64,000 nucleotides of DNA from UBA10677 sp045532295 (GTDB lineage: Bacteria > Bacillota > Clostridia > Christensenellales > Pumilibacteraceae), in the NCBI GenBank assembly GCA_045532295.1, contig JAZSFP010000011.1, forward strand, positions 61,085 to 125,084, in the 5' to 3' direction. The notes beneath the pieces were generated by a model. That model searched no databases. It was not told where the DNA came from and saw only the letters and a program-made list of their open reading frames with translations. Numbering within the stretch: position 1 is the stretch's first letter; every line of letters begins with the position of its first letter. Positions 17,077 through 25,094 of the stretch are shown here, piece by piece. Made by a program: the position numbers and the translations under genes.

Positions 17077-17484
17077 TTATTTTGCGAAAATTTCCTTAAC
17101 GTCGTTGCTTACAGTGATAAGATAGCAGTTGCCGTTTACAAGACCGTTATCTACAGCCTCTTGATAATCTTCGCCAAGTTTTTCTTTAAGGTCGTTTGCG
17201 GACGCATAGCAAAGAATAGTACCCGATTTGCCGATGTTTGCAAAACCTTCTTTAGAAACGCTAATCCACTCGTAGCCGATATAACCCTTAGCGTCCTCTT
17301 CACCGTAAATCGCTACGAGAGCATCGTAAGCGTCGTTACCCTCTTCTACTTTGGTAGAAGAAACGTTGTAACCTGCGTCTTCAAAGTTCTTCTTAATCTT
17401 GTCGTTAGCGTTACAGCCGGAAAGAGCAAACAAAAGAACGAAGATTAAACAAAGTGCCGATACGATTTTGATTCCTTTTTTCAT
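17077..17484 (-). CDS. Small lipoprotein of unknown function
   Basis: A 135-residue protein with a lipoprotein signal (basic start, hydrophobic stretch, LSGC with Cys at residue 24). The mature part begins NDKIKKNFEDAGYNVSS and is a small acidic domain; similar short lipoproteins with a FEDAGY-type start occur in Clostridia without assigned function. AAAAGGAG precedes the start. It converges on spoIIID and looks monocistronic. Confidence 0.83.
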   Translation of the reverse strand: MKKGIKIVSALCLIFVLLFALSGCNANDKIKKNFEDAGYNVSSTKVEEGNDAYDALVAIYGEEDAKGYIGYEWISVSKEGFANIGKSGTILCYASANDLKEKLGEDYQEAVDNGLVNGNCYLITVSNDVKEIFAK

Positions 17485-17636
17485 AGTTGATATCTCCTTT
17501 TCTTTTTATTAGTAATATTGTACCTTATTTTTTTGCGATTGTCAAGATACGCGCCTTATTTTTCTATGATAAATTTTATATTTTTGCTACTTTTTTAACG
17601 CCAAGATATTTTTTTCACTTAACCGCATTAAAATAG

Positions 17637-17665
17637 TAGACTTTTTCAAAAATATTTGCTATAAT
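17637..17665 (+). promoter_or_regulatory. tRNA-Ser promoter
   Basis: TAGACT (17637-17642), 17-bp spacer, TATAAT (17660-17665), 13 bases ahead of the mature tRNA. Confidence 0.6.
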
Positions 17666-17678
17666 GATTGTCGACTGT

Positions 17679-17769
17679 GGAGAGATGTCAGAGCGGTCGA
17701 ATGTGCTCGCTTGGAAAGCGGGTAGACCCTAACCGGGTCTCGCAGGTTCAAATCCTGTTCTCTCCGCCA
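17679..17769 (+). tRNA. tRNA-Ser(GGA)
   Basis: A 7-bp acceptor stem, GGAGAGA with TCTCTCC, discriminator G, encoded CCA (17767-17769), anticodon loop TTGGAAA with anticodon GGA at 17713-17715, a long variable arm (class II, typical of serine) and a T-arm with GGTTCAAATCC. It decodes UCC/UCU. Confidence 0.96.
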
Positions 17770-17771
17770 AA

Positions 17772-17806
17772 AAACCGTTACCCATTAGGGTTGCGGTTTC
17801 GTTTTT
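17772..17806 (+). terminator. Terminator after tRNA-Ser
   Basis: AACCGTTACCC, ATT, AGGGTTGCGGTT followed by TCGTTTTT. Confidence 0.75.
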
Positions 17807-17807
17807 G

Positions 17808-17843
17808 AAAAAGCGCTTAACTTTTTACGGTTATGCGCTTTTT
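17808..17843. terminator. Bidirectional terminator
   Basis: AAAAAGCGC at 17808-17816 pairs with GCGCTTTTT at 17835-17843 around an 18-base loop. It mainly serves the acyltransferase gene arriving on the minus strand. Confidence 0.65.
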
Positions 17844-17865
17844 CATTATATTTTATTTTAAGATA

Positions 17866-19197
17866 TTACTCAGCGTCAGGTTTTTTGAGGTCTATGCCGA
17901 GTTCAAGGCCTTCGTACATATAGTCGTTCCACTTGAAGTTCTTGTAAAAGTTAATATGGTAGCGGTGCATTTCTTCAACGAGCAACGAGAATTTACCAGT
18001 AGTTTGATGTTTGGGGAAGACGTCGAAGTACTCGCCTTTGAGGTAAAAATTAAAGTAACTTGAGTCTACTTCCGTTATGAGCGTATAGAGGTTGCGATAG
18101 TCTGCGGTAAACTCGTACGGCTCGCCGTGGCGCGTTCCCTTATAATGCAAGCCTTTATGGTCGATACGGATTTTGCCCTCGCCCACGATAAAACTCGTTT
18201 TGTTGTCTCCTACGAGTCTATACTCGTCCAAATTACCTATCTGGCAGTCGTCCTCGAAGTAATAGTCGGGGTTTTCGCGGATTTCTTTGATGATATCCAT
18301 ACGCTCTTGCTCTACCCAATCGAAGGGCGACGCAGGAATAACGGCGTTCTCGAAGGGGTGGAATTGATAATAATCGTCCATCGTAGCGCCGTTGCCACAG
18401 TTCGAGCAAACGATTTTATCGCCCTCGCCTTTCATCGTGAATTCCTTACCGCACTTGGGACATTTATAGCAAAAATCCTCTAAGCGATGACAAATTCTGC
18501 CGTAAGTTTTCCATTTAATCTTTTTCTCGGCGTTCCAAGCGTACTCGTTGCGACGAAATTTCTCGTTGATGATATCGTCCATTTCCTCAACGCTCATCTT
18601 TTCCACGTCCTCTTTAGAGAAAAGGAGCGACATCGTAGCGAAGGTTTCGCCTAAACGCTCGTCAAGACATACCTTGGTGTTCTGAAGATACTGCCCCTCG
18701 AGATAACATAGGTATACGGGAACTTTAAAATGCTTGAAAAGTTTGCTCGTGCCGGGAACTATCGGCTTGTTTCCGCCGTAGTCACTCGCTAAGCCCTCGG
18801 GAGCAAAGGTTACGCAACCGTTCTTTTTGAAAACGTCGCTAATGCCCCTAATGTAAAGACGGTCTTGAGAATAGTTCTTCTTGGGGATAACCTTGTCAAG
18901 CCCGAATACAAACGAGAACTTTTTGCGGTAGAACTCGCAATATCCTGCCATCATATTCGTAACGCGAGGATAAGTTGCGCCCATTACGTATAAGTGGTCA
19001 ATGCGCGAAAGGTGATTGAAGATGACGAAACACGGACCTTTGCAGTCGTTTACGTCGTCAATAATGTTAAAATGCGGTTTATATTTGCGTCCGATAATGT
19101 CTACCATTATGAACTTATAAATCCAGGCAATAAATTTTGGCGCAGGCTTGTATCTTCTCTTCGCCAGTTTCTCTGCTATCGTTAGTTTCTTTCCCAT
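17866..19197 (-). CDS. PlsC-type acyltransferase with zinc ribbon
   Basis: A 443-residue protein. Residues about 50-190 are a PlsC/LPLAT acyltransferase domain with the catalytic NHLSRID (H-x4-D) and FAPEGLAS (the PEG motif), as in 1-acyl-glycerol-3-phosphate acyltransferases. A CPKCG...CSNCG zinc ribbon follows near residue 255, and the last 170 residues are an added domain of unknown role. There is no strong membrane helix. It probably transfers fatty acyl groups to a lysophospholipid or similar acceptor at the membrane face. GAAGGAA precedes the ATG. Confidence 0.85.
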   Translation of the reverse strand: MGKKLTIAEKLAKRRYKPAPKFIAWIYKFIMVDIIGRKYKPHFNIIDDVNDCKGPCFVIFNHLSRIDHLYVMGATYPRVTNMMAGYCEFYRKKFSFVFGLDKVIPKKNYSQDRLYIRGISDVFKKNGCVTFAPEGLASDYGGNKPIVPGTSKLFKHFKVPVYLCYLEGQYLQNTKVCLDERLGETFATMSLLFSKEDVEKMSVEEMDDIINEKFRRNEYAWNAEKKIKWKTYGRICHRLEDFCYKCPKCGKEFTMKGEGDKIVCSNCGNGATMDDYYQFHPFENAVIPASPFDWVEQERMDIIKEIRENPDYYFEDDCQIGNLDEYRLVGDNKTSFIVGEGKIRIDHKGLHYKGTRHGEPYEFTADYRNLYTLITEVDSSYFNFYLKGEYFDVFPKHQTTGKFSLLVEEMHRYHINFYKNFKWNDYMYEGLELGIDLKKPDAE

Positions 19198-19370
19198 ATC
19201 TTTTTCCTTCGTTCTTAGTTTGTACTTCTATTGTAATATTTTATCACGAAAAAGTCAAGAACTTTTCCGCCCTTGCCCTAACTCTTTACCTTTCAGCAAC
19301 AAAAAACAAACGAATTCCGCTCTATAAATATCGTTAACGCCCAATTCAATCACTGTTAATGTAATTTTTC
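19198..19370. other. Intergenic stretch, nothing recognised
   Basis: Between the divergent acyltransferase gene and the leader promoter. It is AT-rich, with no coding frame; the acyltransferase promoter should lie here, but no convincing -35/-10 pair was found. Confidence 0.5.
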
Positions 19371-19399
19371 TTGACGAATTTAATTAAAAATGCTACAAT
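19371..19399 (+). promoter_or_regulatory. Promoter of leader and BspA-type lipoprotein gene
   Basis: TTGACG (19371-19376), 17-bp spacer, TACAAT (19394-19399). The leader's GCGAC begins seven bases downstream, at the expected transcription start. Confidence 0.85.
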
Positions 19400-19405
19400 G
19401 ATAAT

Positions 19406-19573
19406 GCGACCCAATTTAATATCTAATTTCGACAAGTATACTTAGAGCATAAGTGTGCTTTATTTGCATTACATAAATCTTGTCGAAAGATATGTTAGAT
19501 TGGTGTCGCAACCTTGCGATAAAGCCACTTTGCCAGTGTCGATTATCGCAAGATAGTCGGCACTTTTATTTTA
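19406..19573 (+). promoter_or_regulatory. Conserved structured leader, copy A (candidate attenuator or riboswitch)
   Basis: The transcript starts with a long arm, GCGACCCAAT and onward (19406-19424), that pairs with AGATAT...ATTGGTGTCGC (19488-19509). Inside lie a 10-bp helix TTTCGACAAG/CTTGTCGAAA (19427-19436 with 19479-19488) and a hairpin GTATACTT/AAGTGTGC. Downstream, GTGTCG (19503-19508) can instead pair with CGGCAC (19558-19563) enclosing the perfect stem CTTGCGATAA/TTATCGCAAG (19513-19522 with 19543-19552), followed by TTTTATTTTAT: an intrinsic terminator directly before the AAAGGAG ribosome site. The two states share GTGTCG and exclude each other. The same design lies before the gene at 35022-37745. 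Confidence 0.75.
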
Positions 19574-19587
19574 TAAAGGAGAAAGAA

Positions 19588-22500
19588 ATGAAGAAATTTT
19601 TAGGAACATTTATCTGCGCCATTGCAATTATCTTGTGTTTTACTTGTCTATCAGGGTGTGGCGAGCAAGAGCCAACTTCGCCTCCCGTTCCAGATACACT
19701 ATCGTTTAATACCCTTTCGGCGGAGGGTACTGAAATTAGGGGAAAAGTAAGTAATGACGTTAAAACTTTTTCGTTCATCAATGAAATTACCGTTACAGGT
19801 AATACGAAATTTGTCGTGTCGCAAGATATTTACGGACAACAACAAATAACCACAAAAACAATCCCTCTTGCCGTTGGCGACAATACCGTCTACGTGATAA
19901 AAATGCTTAACGACGAGCCCGTAAACGTCTATACGGTAACTATTCGCCGTAGACCTATGTATATAGTTACGTTTAATACTAACGGCGGAACATCAGTGGA
20001 AGTACAGGAGGTGGAAGAAGATTCTCATATAACAGCCCCCACTACCACTAAAGTAGGCTACGACTTCATTTCTTGGGATTATGATTTTACAAAACCCATT
20101 ACCCAAAATAAAACTATAAACGCCAATTGGGTTGCTCACACCGACACCCCGTACAAAGCCGAGTATTATTTTGAAAATCTTGAAGACGAAAACTACACTC
20201 TAAAAGAAACCGTTAGTTTATCCGGCACGACTGATACCATTGCCACTATCGATGTTGAAGAATTTGACCACTTTACTTACGTGAAAGATTTAAGCGTTAC
20301 GAGCAACAACATAAATGCTGATGGTTCAACCGTACTCAAGTTATATTATTCGCGTAACACTTATACTATCTCCAATGATAATACCACTGGTGGAGAACTT
20401 TCTATCGTTGGAACTTACAAATACGGTACCCCGCTTTCCATTACTGCAACGACGTATCTTGGTTATGATTTTTGCGGTTGGAGCAATGGGGAAATAATAA
20501 TTTCCGCCCAAAACACTTACTCAACCGAATTACAATCTAATATTTTAGCAAATTTTACCATTAAAGAAGAAATGGAAAATTTTGAATTTACCTCCACCGC
20601 AACAACTTGCAAGATAGCGAGCATTAAAGACGCAACGATAACTTCCATTGTTATTCCCGATTGCGTTACGAGTATAGGAAAATATGCGTTCGATGATTGC
20701 AGTAGTTTAGAGAGCATAACGATACCCAATAGCGTAACGAGTATAGGCAGTAGTGCGTTCTATAGTTGCAGTAATCTTACCATTTACTGCGAGGCGACGA
20801 GTAAACCGAGTGGTTGGAGTAGTTCTTGGAATAATAGTAATCGTCCTGTTTATTGGAGTAGTGTTATGATTGATGGTATAGGTTATCAGATAAATGGCGA
20901 TAACGCTACTATCTGCCGTCAACCGTCAAACATTAAAGTTGCGAATATTCCAAGTAGCATTATATATAAGGGAAATACTTATAGTGTAACGAGCATAGGT
21001 AGTAGTGCGTTTTATGATTGCCGTAGTTTAGCGGAAATAGTAGTAGATGAGAACAATCCTAATTATAGTTCGCTTGACGGTAATCTTTACGACAAAAACA
21101 AAACAACACTAATTCAATATGCAATAGGTAAAACAACAACCTCGTTTGTTATCCCCAATAGCGTAACGAATATAGGGCATGGTGCGTTCAAGTATTGCGA
21201 TAGTTTAGAGAGCATAACGATAGGAAATAGCGTAACGAGTATAGGTAATTATACGTTCGATTGGTGCAGTAGGTTAGAGAGCATAACGATACCCAATAGT
21301 GTTACGAGTATAGGGTATTATGCGTTCAATGGTTGCAGTAGTTTAGAGAAAGTAAATTATCTTGGAACGATAGACGATTGGGTACAAATAGATTTTACTG
21401 ATGTTTCTTCAAACCCGTTATATTATGCAGAGAATTTATATATAAACGATGAACTAGTGGTTCACGCCAATATAACTAACGCGACAAAAATAAATAGTTA
21501 TGCGTTCTATAATTGCAGTAGTTTAGAAAGTACAACGATACCCAACAGTGTAACGAGCATAGGGGTTTCTGCGTTCAATGGTTGCCGTAGTTTAGAAAAA
21601 GTAAATTATCTTGGAACGATAGACGATTGGGTACAAATAGATTTTACTGATGTTTCTTCAAACCCGTTATATTATGCAGAGAATTTATATATAAACGATG
21701 AACTTGTAGTTCACGCCAATATAACTAACGCGACAAGAATAAATAGTTGTGCGTTCTATAATTGCAGTAGTTTAGAAAGTACAACGATACCCAACAGTGT
21801 AACGAGCATAGGGGATTATGCGTTCGATGAGTGCGATAATTTAACAGGCGTTACGATACCTAATAGCGTTACGAGTATAGGGGATTATGCGTTCGATGAG
21901 TGCGACAGTCTTTCTATTTACTGTGAGGCGACAAGCAAGCCGAGTGGTTGGAGCAGTTATTGGAATTATAGTAATCGTCCTGTTTATTGGAGTAGTATTA
22001 TAGTTGATGATATACGTTATAAATTAAATGGCGAAAACGCTACTGTTGCGAGACCATTGTCAAATATTAAAGTTGCGAATATTCCAAGTAGCATTACGTA
22101 TAATGGAAAAATTTATAGCGTTACTAGTATAGGTAGTAGTGCGTTCAATGGTTGCAGTAGTTTAGAGAGCGTAACTATACCTAATAGCGTTACGAGTATA
22201 GAGAGTGGTGCGTTCAATGGTTGCAGTAGTTTAGAGAGCATAACAATACCTAATAGCGTAACGAGGATAGGTGGTAATGCGTTCAATGGTTGTAGCAGTC
22301 TAACGAGTGTAACAATACCTAATAGCGTTACGAATATAAGTAATTATGCTTTCAGTGGTTGTAGCAGTTTAACAAGCGTTACGATACCCAATAGCGTTAC
22401 GAGCATAGGTGATGGTGCGTTCTATAATTGCAGTAGTTTAGAGAGCGTTACGATACCCAATAGTGTTACGAGCATAAAGGCTAATGCGTTCTATAATTGC

Positions 22501-24156
22501 AGTAGTTTAGAGAGTGTTACGATACCTAATAGCGTTACGAGTATAGGTAATTATGCGTTCGATGGTTGCGACAGTCTTTCTATTTACTGTGAGGCGACAA
22601 GCAAGCCAAGTGGTTGGAGTAGTTCTTGGAATTATAGTAATCGTCCTGTTTATTGGAATATTGTTATGATTGATGGTATAGGTTATCAGATTGGCGATAA
22701 CGCTACTATCTGCCGTCAACCGTCAAATATTAAAGTTGCGAATATTCCAAGTAGCATTACGTATAATGGAAAAATTTATAGCGTTACTAGTATAGGTAGT
22801 AGTGCGTTCTATAATTGCAGTAGTTTAGAAAGTACAACGATACCCAACAGTGTAACGAGCATAGGCAGGAGTGCGTTCTATAATTGCAATAGTTTAATTA
22901 GCATAACAATACCCAATAGCGTTACGAGCATAGGTGATTATACGTTCTATAATTGCAGTAGTTTAGAGAGCGTTACGATACCTAATAGCGTAACGAGCAT
23001 AGGGGCTAATGCGTTCAATGGGTGCAGTAGTGTAGAGAGCGTTACGATAGGAAATGGTGTAACGAGTATAGATAGTGGTGCGTTCTATAATTGCAGTAGT
23101 TTAGAGAGCGTTACGATACCCAATAGCGTTACGAGCATAGGCAGGAGTGCGTTCTATAATTGTAGTCGTTTAACAAGCGTAACGATATCCAATAGCGTAA
23201 CAAGTATAGGTAATTATGCGTTCGATGGTTGCGACAGTCTTACAATTTACTGTGAGACATCGAGTGCGCCGAGCGGATGGGATAGTTCTTGGAATAGTGA
23301 TAATCGTCCTGTGGTTTGGAATAGTGTTATGATTGATGGTATAGGTTATCAGATAAATGGCGATAACGCTACTATCTGCCGTCAACCGTCAAACATTAAA
23401 GTTGCGAATATTCCAAATAGCATTACGTATAATGGAAAAACTTATAACGTAACGAGCATAGGAGATAGGGCGTTCAGTGGTTGCAGTAGTTTAATTAGCA
23501 TAACAATACCTAATAGTGTTACGAGCATAGGGTATGTTGCGTTTTTGGGTTGCAGTAGTTTAGCGGAAATAGTAGTAGATGAGAACAATCCTAATTATAG
23601 TTCGCTTGACGGTAATCTTTACGACAAAAACAAAACAACACTAATTCAGTATGCAATAGGAAAAACAGCAACCTCGTTTGTTATCCCCAATAGCGCAACG
23701 AGTATAGGTGATGGTGCGTTCTGGGTTTGCAAAAGTTTAACGAGTGTAACGATAGGAAATAGCGTTACGAGTATAGGTGATGATGCGTTTTATAATTGTA
23801 GTAGTTTAGAGAAGGTAAATTATCTTGGAACAATAGACGATTGGGTAAAAATAGATTTTAATAGTGCTCATTCAAACCCGTTATATTATGCAAAGAATTT
23901 ATATATAAATGATGAACTAGTAGTTCACGCCAATATAACTAACGCGACAATAATAAATAGTTGTGCGTTCTATAATTGTAGTAGTTTAGAAAGTATAACG
24001 ATAACCAACAGTGTAACGAGCATAGGGGTTTCTGCGTTCAATGGTTGCAATAGTCTTTCTATTTACTGTGAGGCGACAAGCAAACCGAGTGGCTGGAGTA
24101 GTTCTTGGAATAGTGATAATCGTCCTGTTTATTGGGGAGTTAGTTTACAGAACTAA
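19588..24156 (+). CDS. BspA-type leucine-rich-repeat surface lipoprotein
   Basis: A 1,522-residue protein. MKKFLGTF...CLSGC is a lipoprotein signal with Cys at residue 24. Residues about 115-190 are a Listeria-Bacteroides (InlB B-type) repeat, VTFNTNGGTSVEVQEV to INANW, followed by a related repeat. From about residue 330 to the end run some forty LRR_5/BspA units of the form ITIPNSVTSIGxxAFxxCSSLES. They are interrupted by recurring spacer blocks: IYCEATSKPSGWSSSW, EKVNYLGTIDDWVQIDF and EIVVDENNPNYSSLDGN. Family members bind host or microbial surfaces. The ATG at 19588 follows AAAGGAG at good spacing. The next gene follows after 14 bases, so they form an operon. High repeat identity suggests size variation by recombination. 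Confidence 0.92.
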   Translation: MKKFLGTFICAIAIILCFTCLSGCGEQEPTSPPVPDTLSFNTLSAEGTEIRGKVSNDVKTFSFINEITVTGNTKFVVSQDIYGQQQITTKTIPLAVGDNTVYVIKMLNDEPVNVYTVTIRRRPMYIVTFNTNGGTSVEVQEVEEDSHITAPTTTKVGYDFISWDYDFTKPITQNKTINANWVAHTDTPYKAEYYFENLEDENYTLKETVSLSGTTDTIATIDVEEFDHFTYVKDLSVTSNNINADGSTVLKLYYSRNTYTISNDNTTGGELSIVGTYKYGTPLSITATTYLGYDFCGWSNGEIIISAQNTYSTELQSNILANFTIKEEMENFEFTSTATTCKIASIKDATITSIVIPDCVTSIGKYAFDDCSSLESITIPNSVTSIGSSAFYSCSNLTIYCEATSKPSGWSSSWNNSNRPVYWSSVMIDGIGYQINGDNATICRQPSNIKVANIPSSIIYKGNTYSVTSIGSSAFYDCRSLAEIVVDENNPNYSSLDGNLYDKNKTTLIQYAIGKTTTSFVIPNSVTNIGHGAFKYCDSLESITIGNSVTSIGNYTFDWCSRLESITIPNSVTSIGYYAFNGCSSLEKVNYLGTIDDWVQIDFTDVSSNPLYYAENLYINDELVVHANITNATKINSYAFYNCSSLESTTIPNSVTSIGVSAFNGCRSLEKVNYLGTIDDWVQIDFTDVSSNPLYYAENLYINDELVVHANITNATRINSCAFYNCSSLESTTIPNSVTSIGDYAFDECDNLTGVTIPNSVTSIGDYAFDECDSLSIYCEATSKPSGWSSYWNYSNRPVYWSSIIVDDIRYKLNGENATVARPLSNIKVANIPSSITYNGKIYSVTSIGSSAFNGCSSLESVTIPNSVTSIESGAFNGCSSLESITIPNSVTRIGGNAFNGCSSLTSVTIPNSVTNISNYAFSGCSSLTSVTIPNSVTSIGDGAFYNCSSLESVTIPNSVTSIKANAFYNCSSLESVTIPNSVTSIGNYAFDGCDSLSIYCEATSKPSGWSSSWNYSNRPVYWNIVMIDGIGYQIGDNATICRQPSNIKVANIPSSITYNGKIYSVTSIGSSAFYNCSSLESTTIPNSVTSIGRSAFYNCNSLISITIPNSVTSIGDYTFYNCSSLESVTIPNSVTSIGANAFNGCSSVESVTIGNGVTSIDSGAFYNCSSLESVTIPNSVTSIGRSAFYNCSRLTSVTISNSVTSIGNYAFDGCDSLTIYCETSSAPSGWDSSWNSDNRPVVWNSVMIDGIGYQINGDNATICRQPSNIKVANIPNSITYNGKTYNVTSIGDRAFSGCSSLISITIPNSVTSIGYVAFLGCSSLAEIVVDENNPNYSSLDGNLYDKNKTTLIQYAIGKTATSFVIPNSATSIGDGAFWVCKSLTSVTIGNSVTSIGDDAFYNCSSLEKVNYLGTIDDWVKIDFNSAHSNPLYYAKNLYINDELVVHANITNATIINSCAFYNCSSLESITITNSVTSIGVSAFNGCNSLSIYCEATSKPSGWSSSWNSDNRPVYWGVSLQN
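21352..21828 (+). repeat. 249-bp in-frame tandem repeat within BspA-type gene
   Basis: The block beginning GTAAATTATCTTGGAACGAT at 21352 recurs at 21601, a period of 249 bp (83 residues), with only a few mismatches. A third, more diverged copy begins near 23815 and a related one lies in the minus-strand gene near 36180-36280. Confidence 0.9.
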
Positions 24157-24170
24157 AAAGGAAAAAACAA

Positions 24171-24929
24171 ATGAAAAATTTTGAACGTATTGAAGATTTG
24201 TTTTTTATCAGCACGCCATTGGATTTGCGCGACTTGGAATTAGACGAAAATTTTATGCCTTGCTTGAATAAGTTTAACTATAACTTAGTATTAAACTCAT
24301 ATAATAGCAAGCCTAATAGCATACAAGCAGAAAAATTTTGCAAGAAATTGATGGCAGAGTTCAAGGAGGCATCGCGAATACCTAAAGAAGAAATCCACAA
24401 ATTACTTGCTAAAATAGCAGCAGAAAACTCCACCCGTACTCCTAATGATTCAATTGTAAGTTTTTCTAACTACATTTGTTCCCCAGAATTCAATTTTTGG
24501 GAAAGGTTAAAACGAGGCGAAAAAGAATTGCCTGATAATCTTTATCAATTCGTCAAAGAAAACGAAAATCGCAAGGAAAAAAGTTTATCCACAAAAATTT
24601 GCAAATATTTGAACGAGTGGATATATAAGCAAAATGATTTTACAATTAACGATTCGATAGTAAGAACCGTTTTGCCGTATTATTTATCGAAATATGGTGT
24701 GGATAAACGATTCTGGACACAAAAAAGCAAAAACGAACTAACGGTTGCTACTTTTGAAAGTAGCACTGCTCCCTACTCTATTTTTTATACGGCTTTTGAA
24801 CAACTATCTAATAAAGTTCAAGAACTAACCTACCACGAAATAGATTTTATTCTGTGGTATTGTTTCAAAGACGATAGCGTAAAACTTGCTCTTGCAAAAA
24901 GTTTTGCTTTGCGACAAGCAAATTTATAG
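24171..24929 (+). CDS. Unknown protein downstream of BspA-type lipoprotein
   Basis: A 252-residue soluble protein without signal peptide or membrane segment, no family recognised. It is rich in Lys, Asn and Glu, with helical-looking stretches. It begins 14 bases after the surface-lipoprotein stop, with AAAAAGGAAAAA as ribosome site, and ends at a strong terminator, so it is cotranscribed and likely under the same leader control. AT-rich base use matches the LRR gene rather than the housekeeping neighbours, suggesting they were acquired together. Confidence 0.7.
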   Translation: MKNFERIEDLFFISTPLDLRDLELDENFMPCLNKFNYNLVLNSYNSKPNSIQAEKFCKKLMAEFKEASRIPKEEIHKLLAKIAAENSTRTPNDSIVSFSNYICSPEFNFWERLKRGEKELPDNLYQFVKENENRKEKSLSTKICKYLNEWIYKQNDFTINDSIVRTVLPYYLSKYGVDKRFWTQKSKNELTVATFESSTAPYSIFYTAFEQLSNKVQELTYHEIDFILWYCFKDDSVKLALAKSFALRQANL

Positions 24930-24938
24930 ACCTAATAT

Positions 24939-24970
24939 TAAAAGGATAACCGTCGGTGGTTATCCTTTTT
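24939..24970 (+). terminator. Intrinsic terminator of BspA-type operon
   Basis: AAAGGATAACC, loop GTCGGT, GGTTATCCTTT followed by TT. Confidence 0.9.
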
Positions 24971-25040
24971 ACTTACCTGATTTTATTAAGGTTGTCAATT
25001 AAAAGTTTGGAGGTGTTAAAAGAGCGTCAACGATAAACGC

Positions 25041-25070
25041 TTGACTAAGAGAGAGCGCTCGTGCTATACT
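25041..25070 (+). promoter_or_regulatory. Promoter
   Basis: TTGACT (25041-25046), 18-bp spacer, TATACT (25065-25070), followed by AGGAG and the ATG at 25095. Confidence 0.7.
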
Positions 25071-25094
25071 TAAATAAAGAATTAGGAGAACGGT

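Noticed and set aside
17679..17769. tRNA-Ser as attachment site for the mobile element
   Set aside because: The element begins 23 kb away, and no repeat of the tRNA 3' end was seen near 41 kb.
19406..19573. T-box leader
   Set aside because: No AGGGTGG-type T-box sequence and no stem I specifier loop, and the downstream gene is not an amino-acid gene.
20640..24100. Regularly repeated short units that could suggest a CRISPR array
   Set aside because: Units are in-frame leucine-rich repeats of 69 bp or so within an open coding frame; there are no palindromic repeats with unique spacers and no cas genes.
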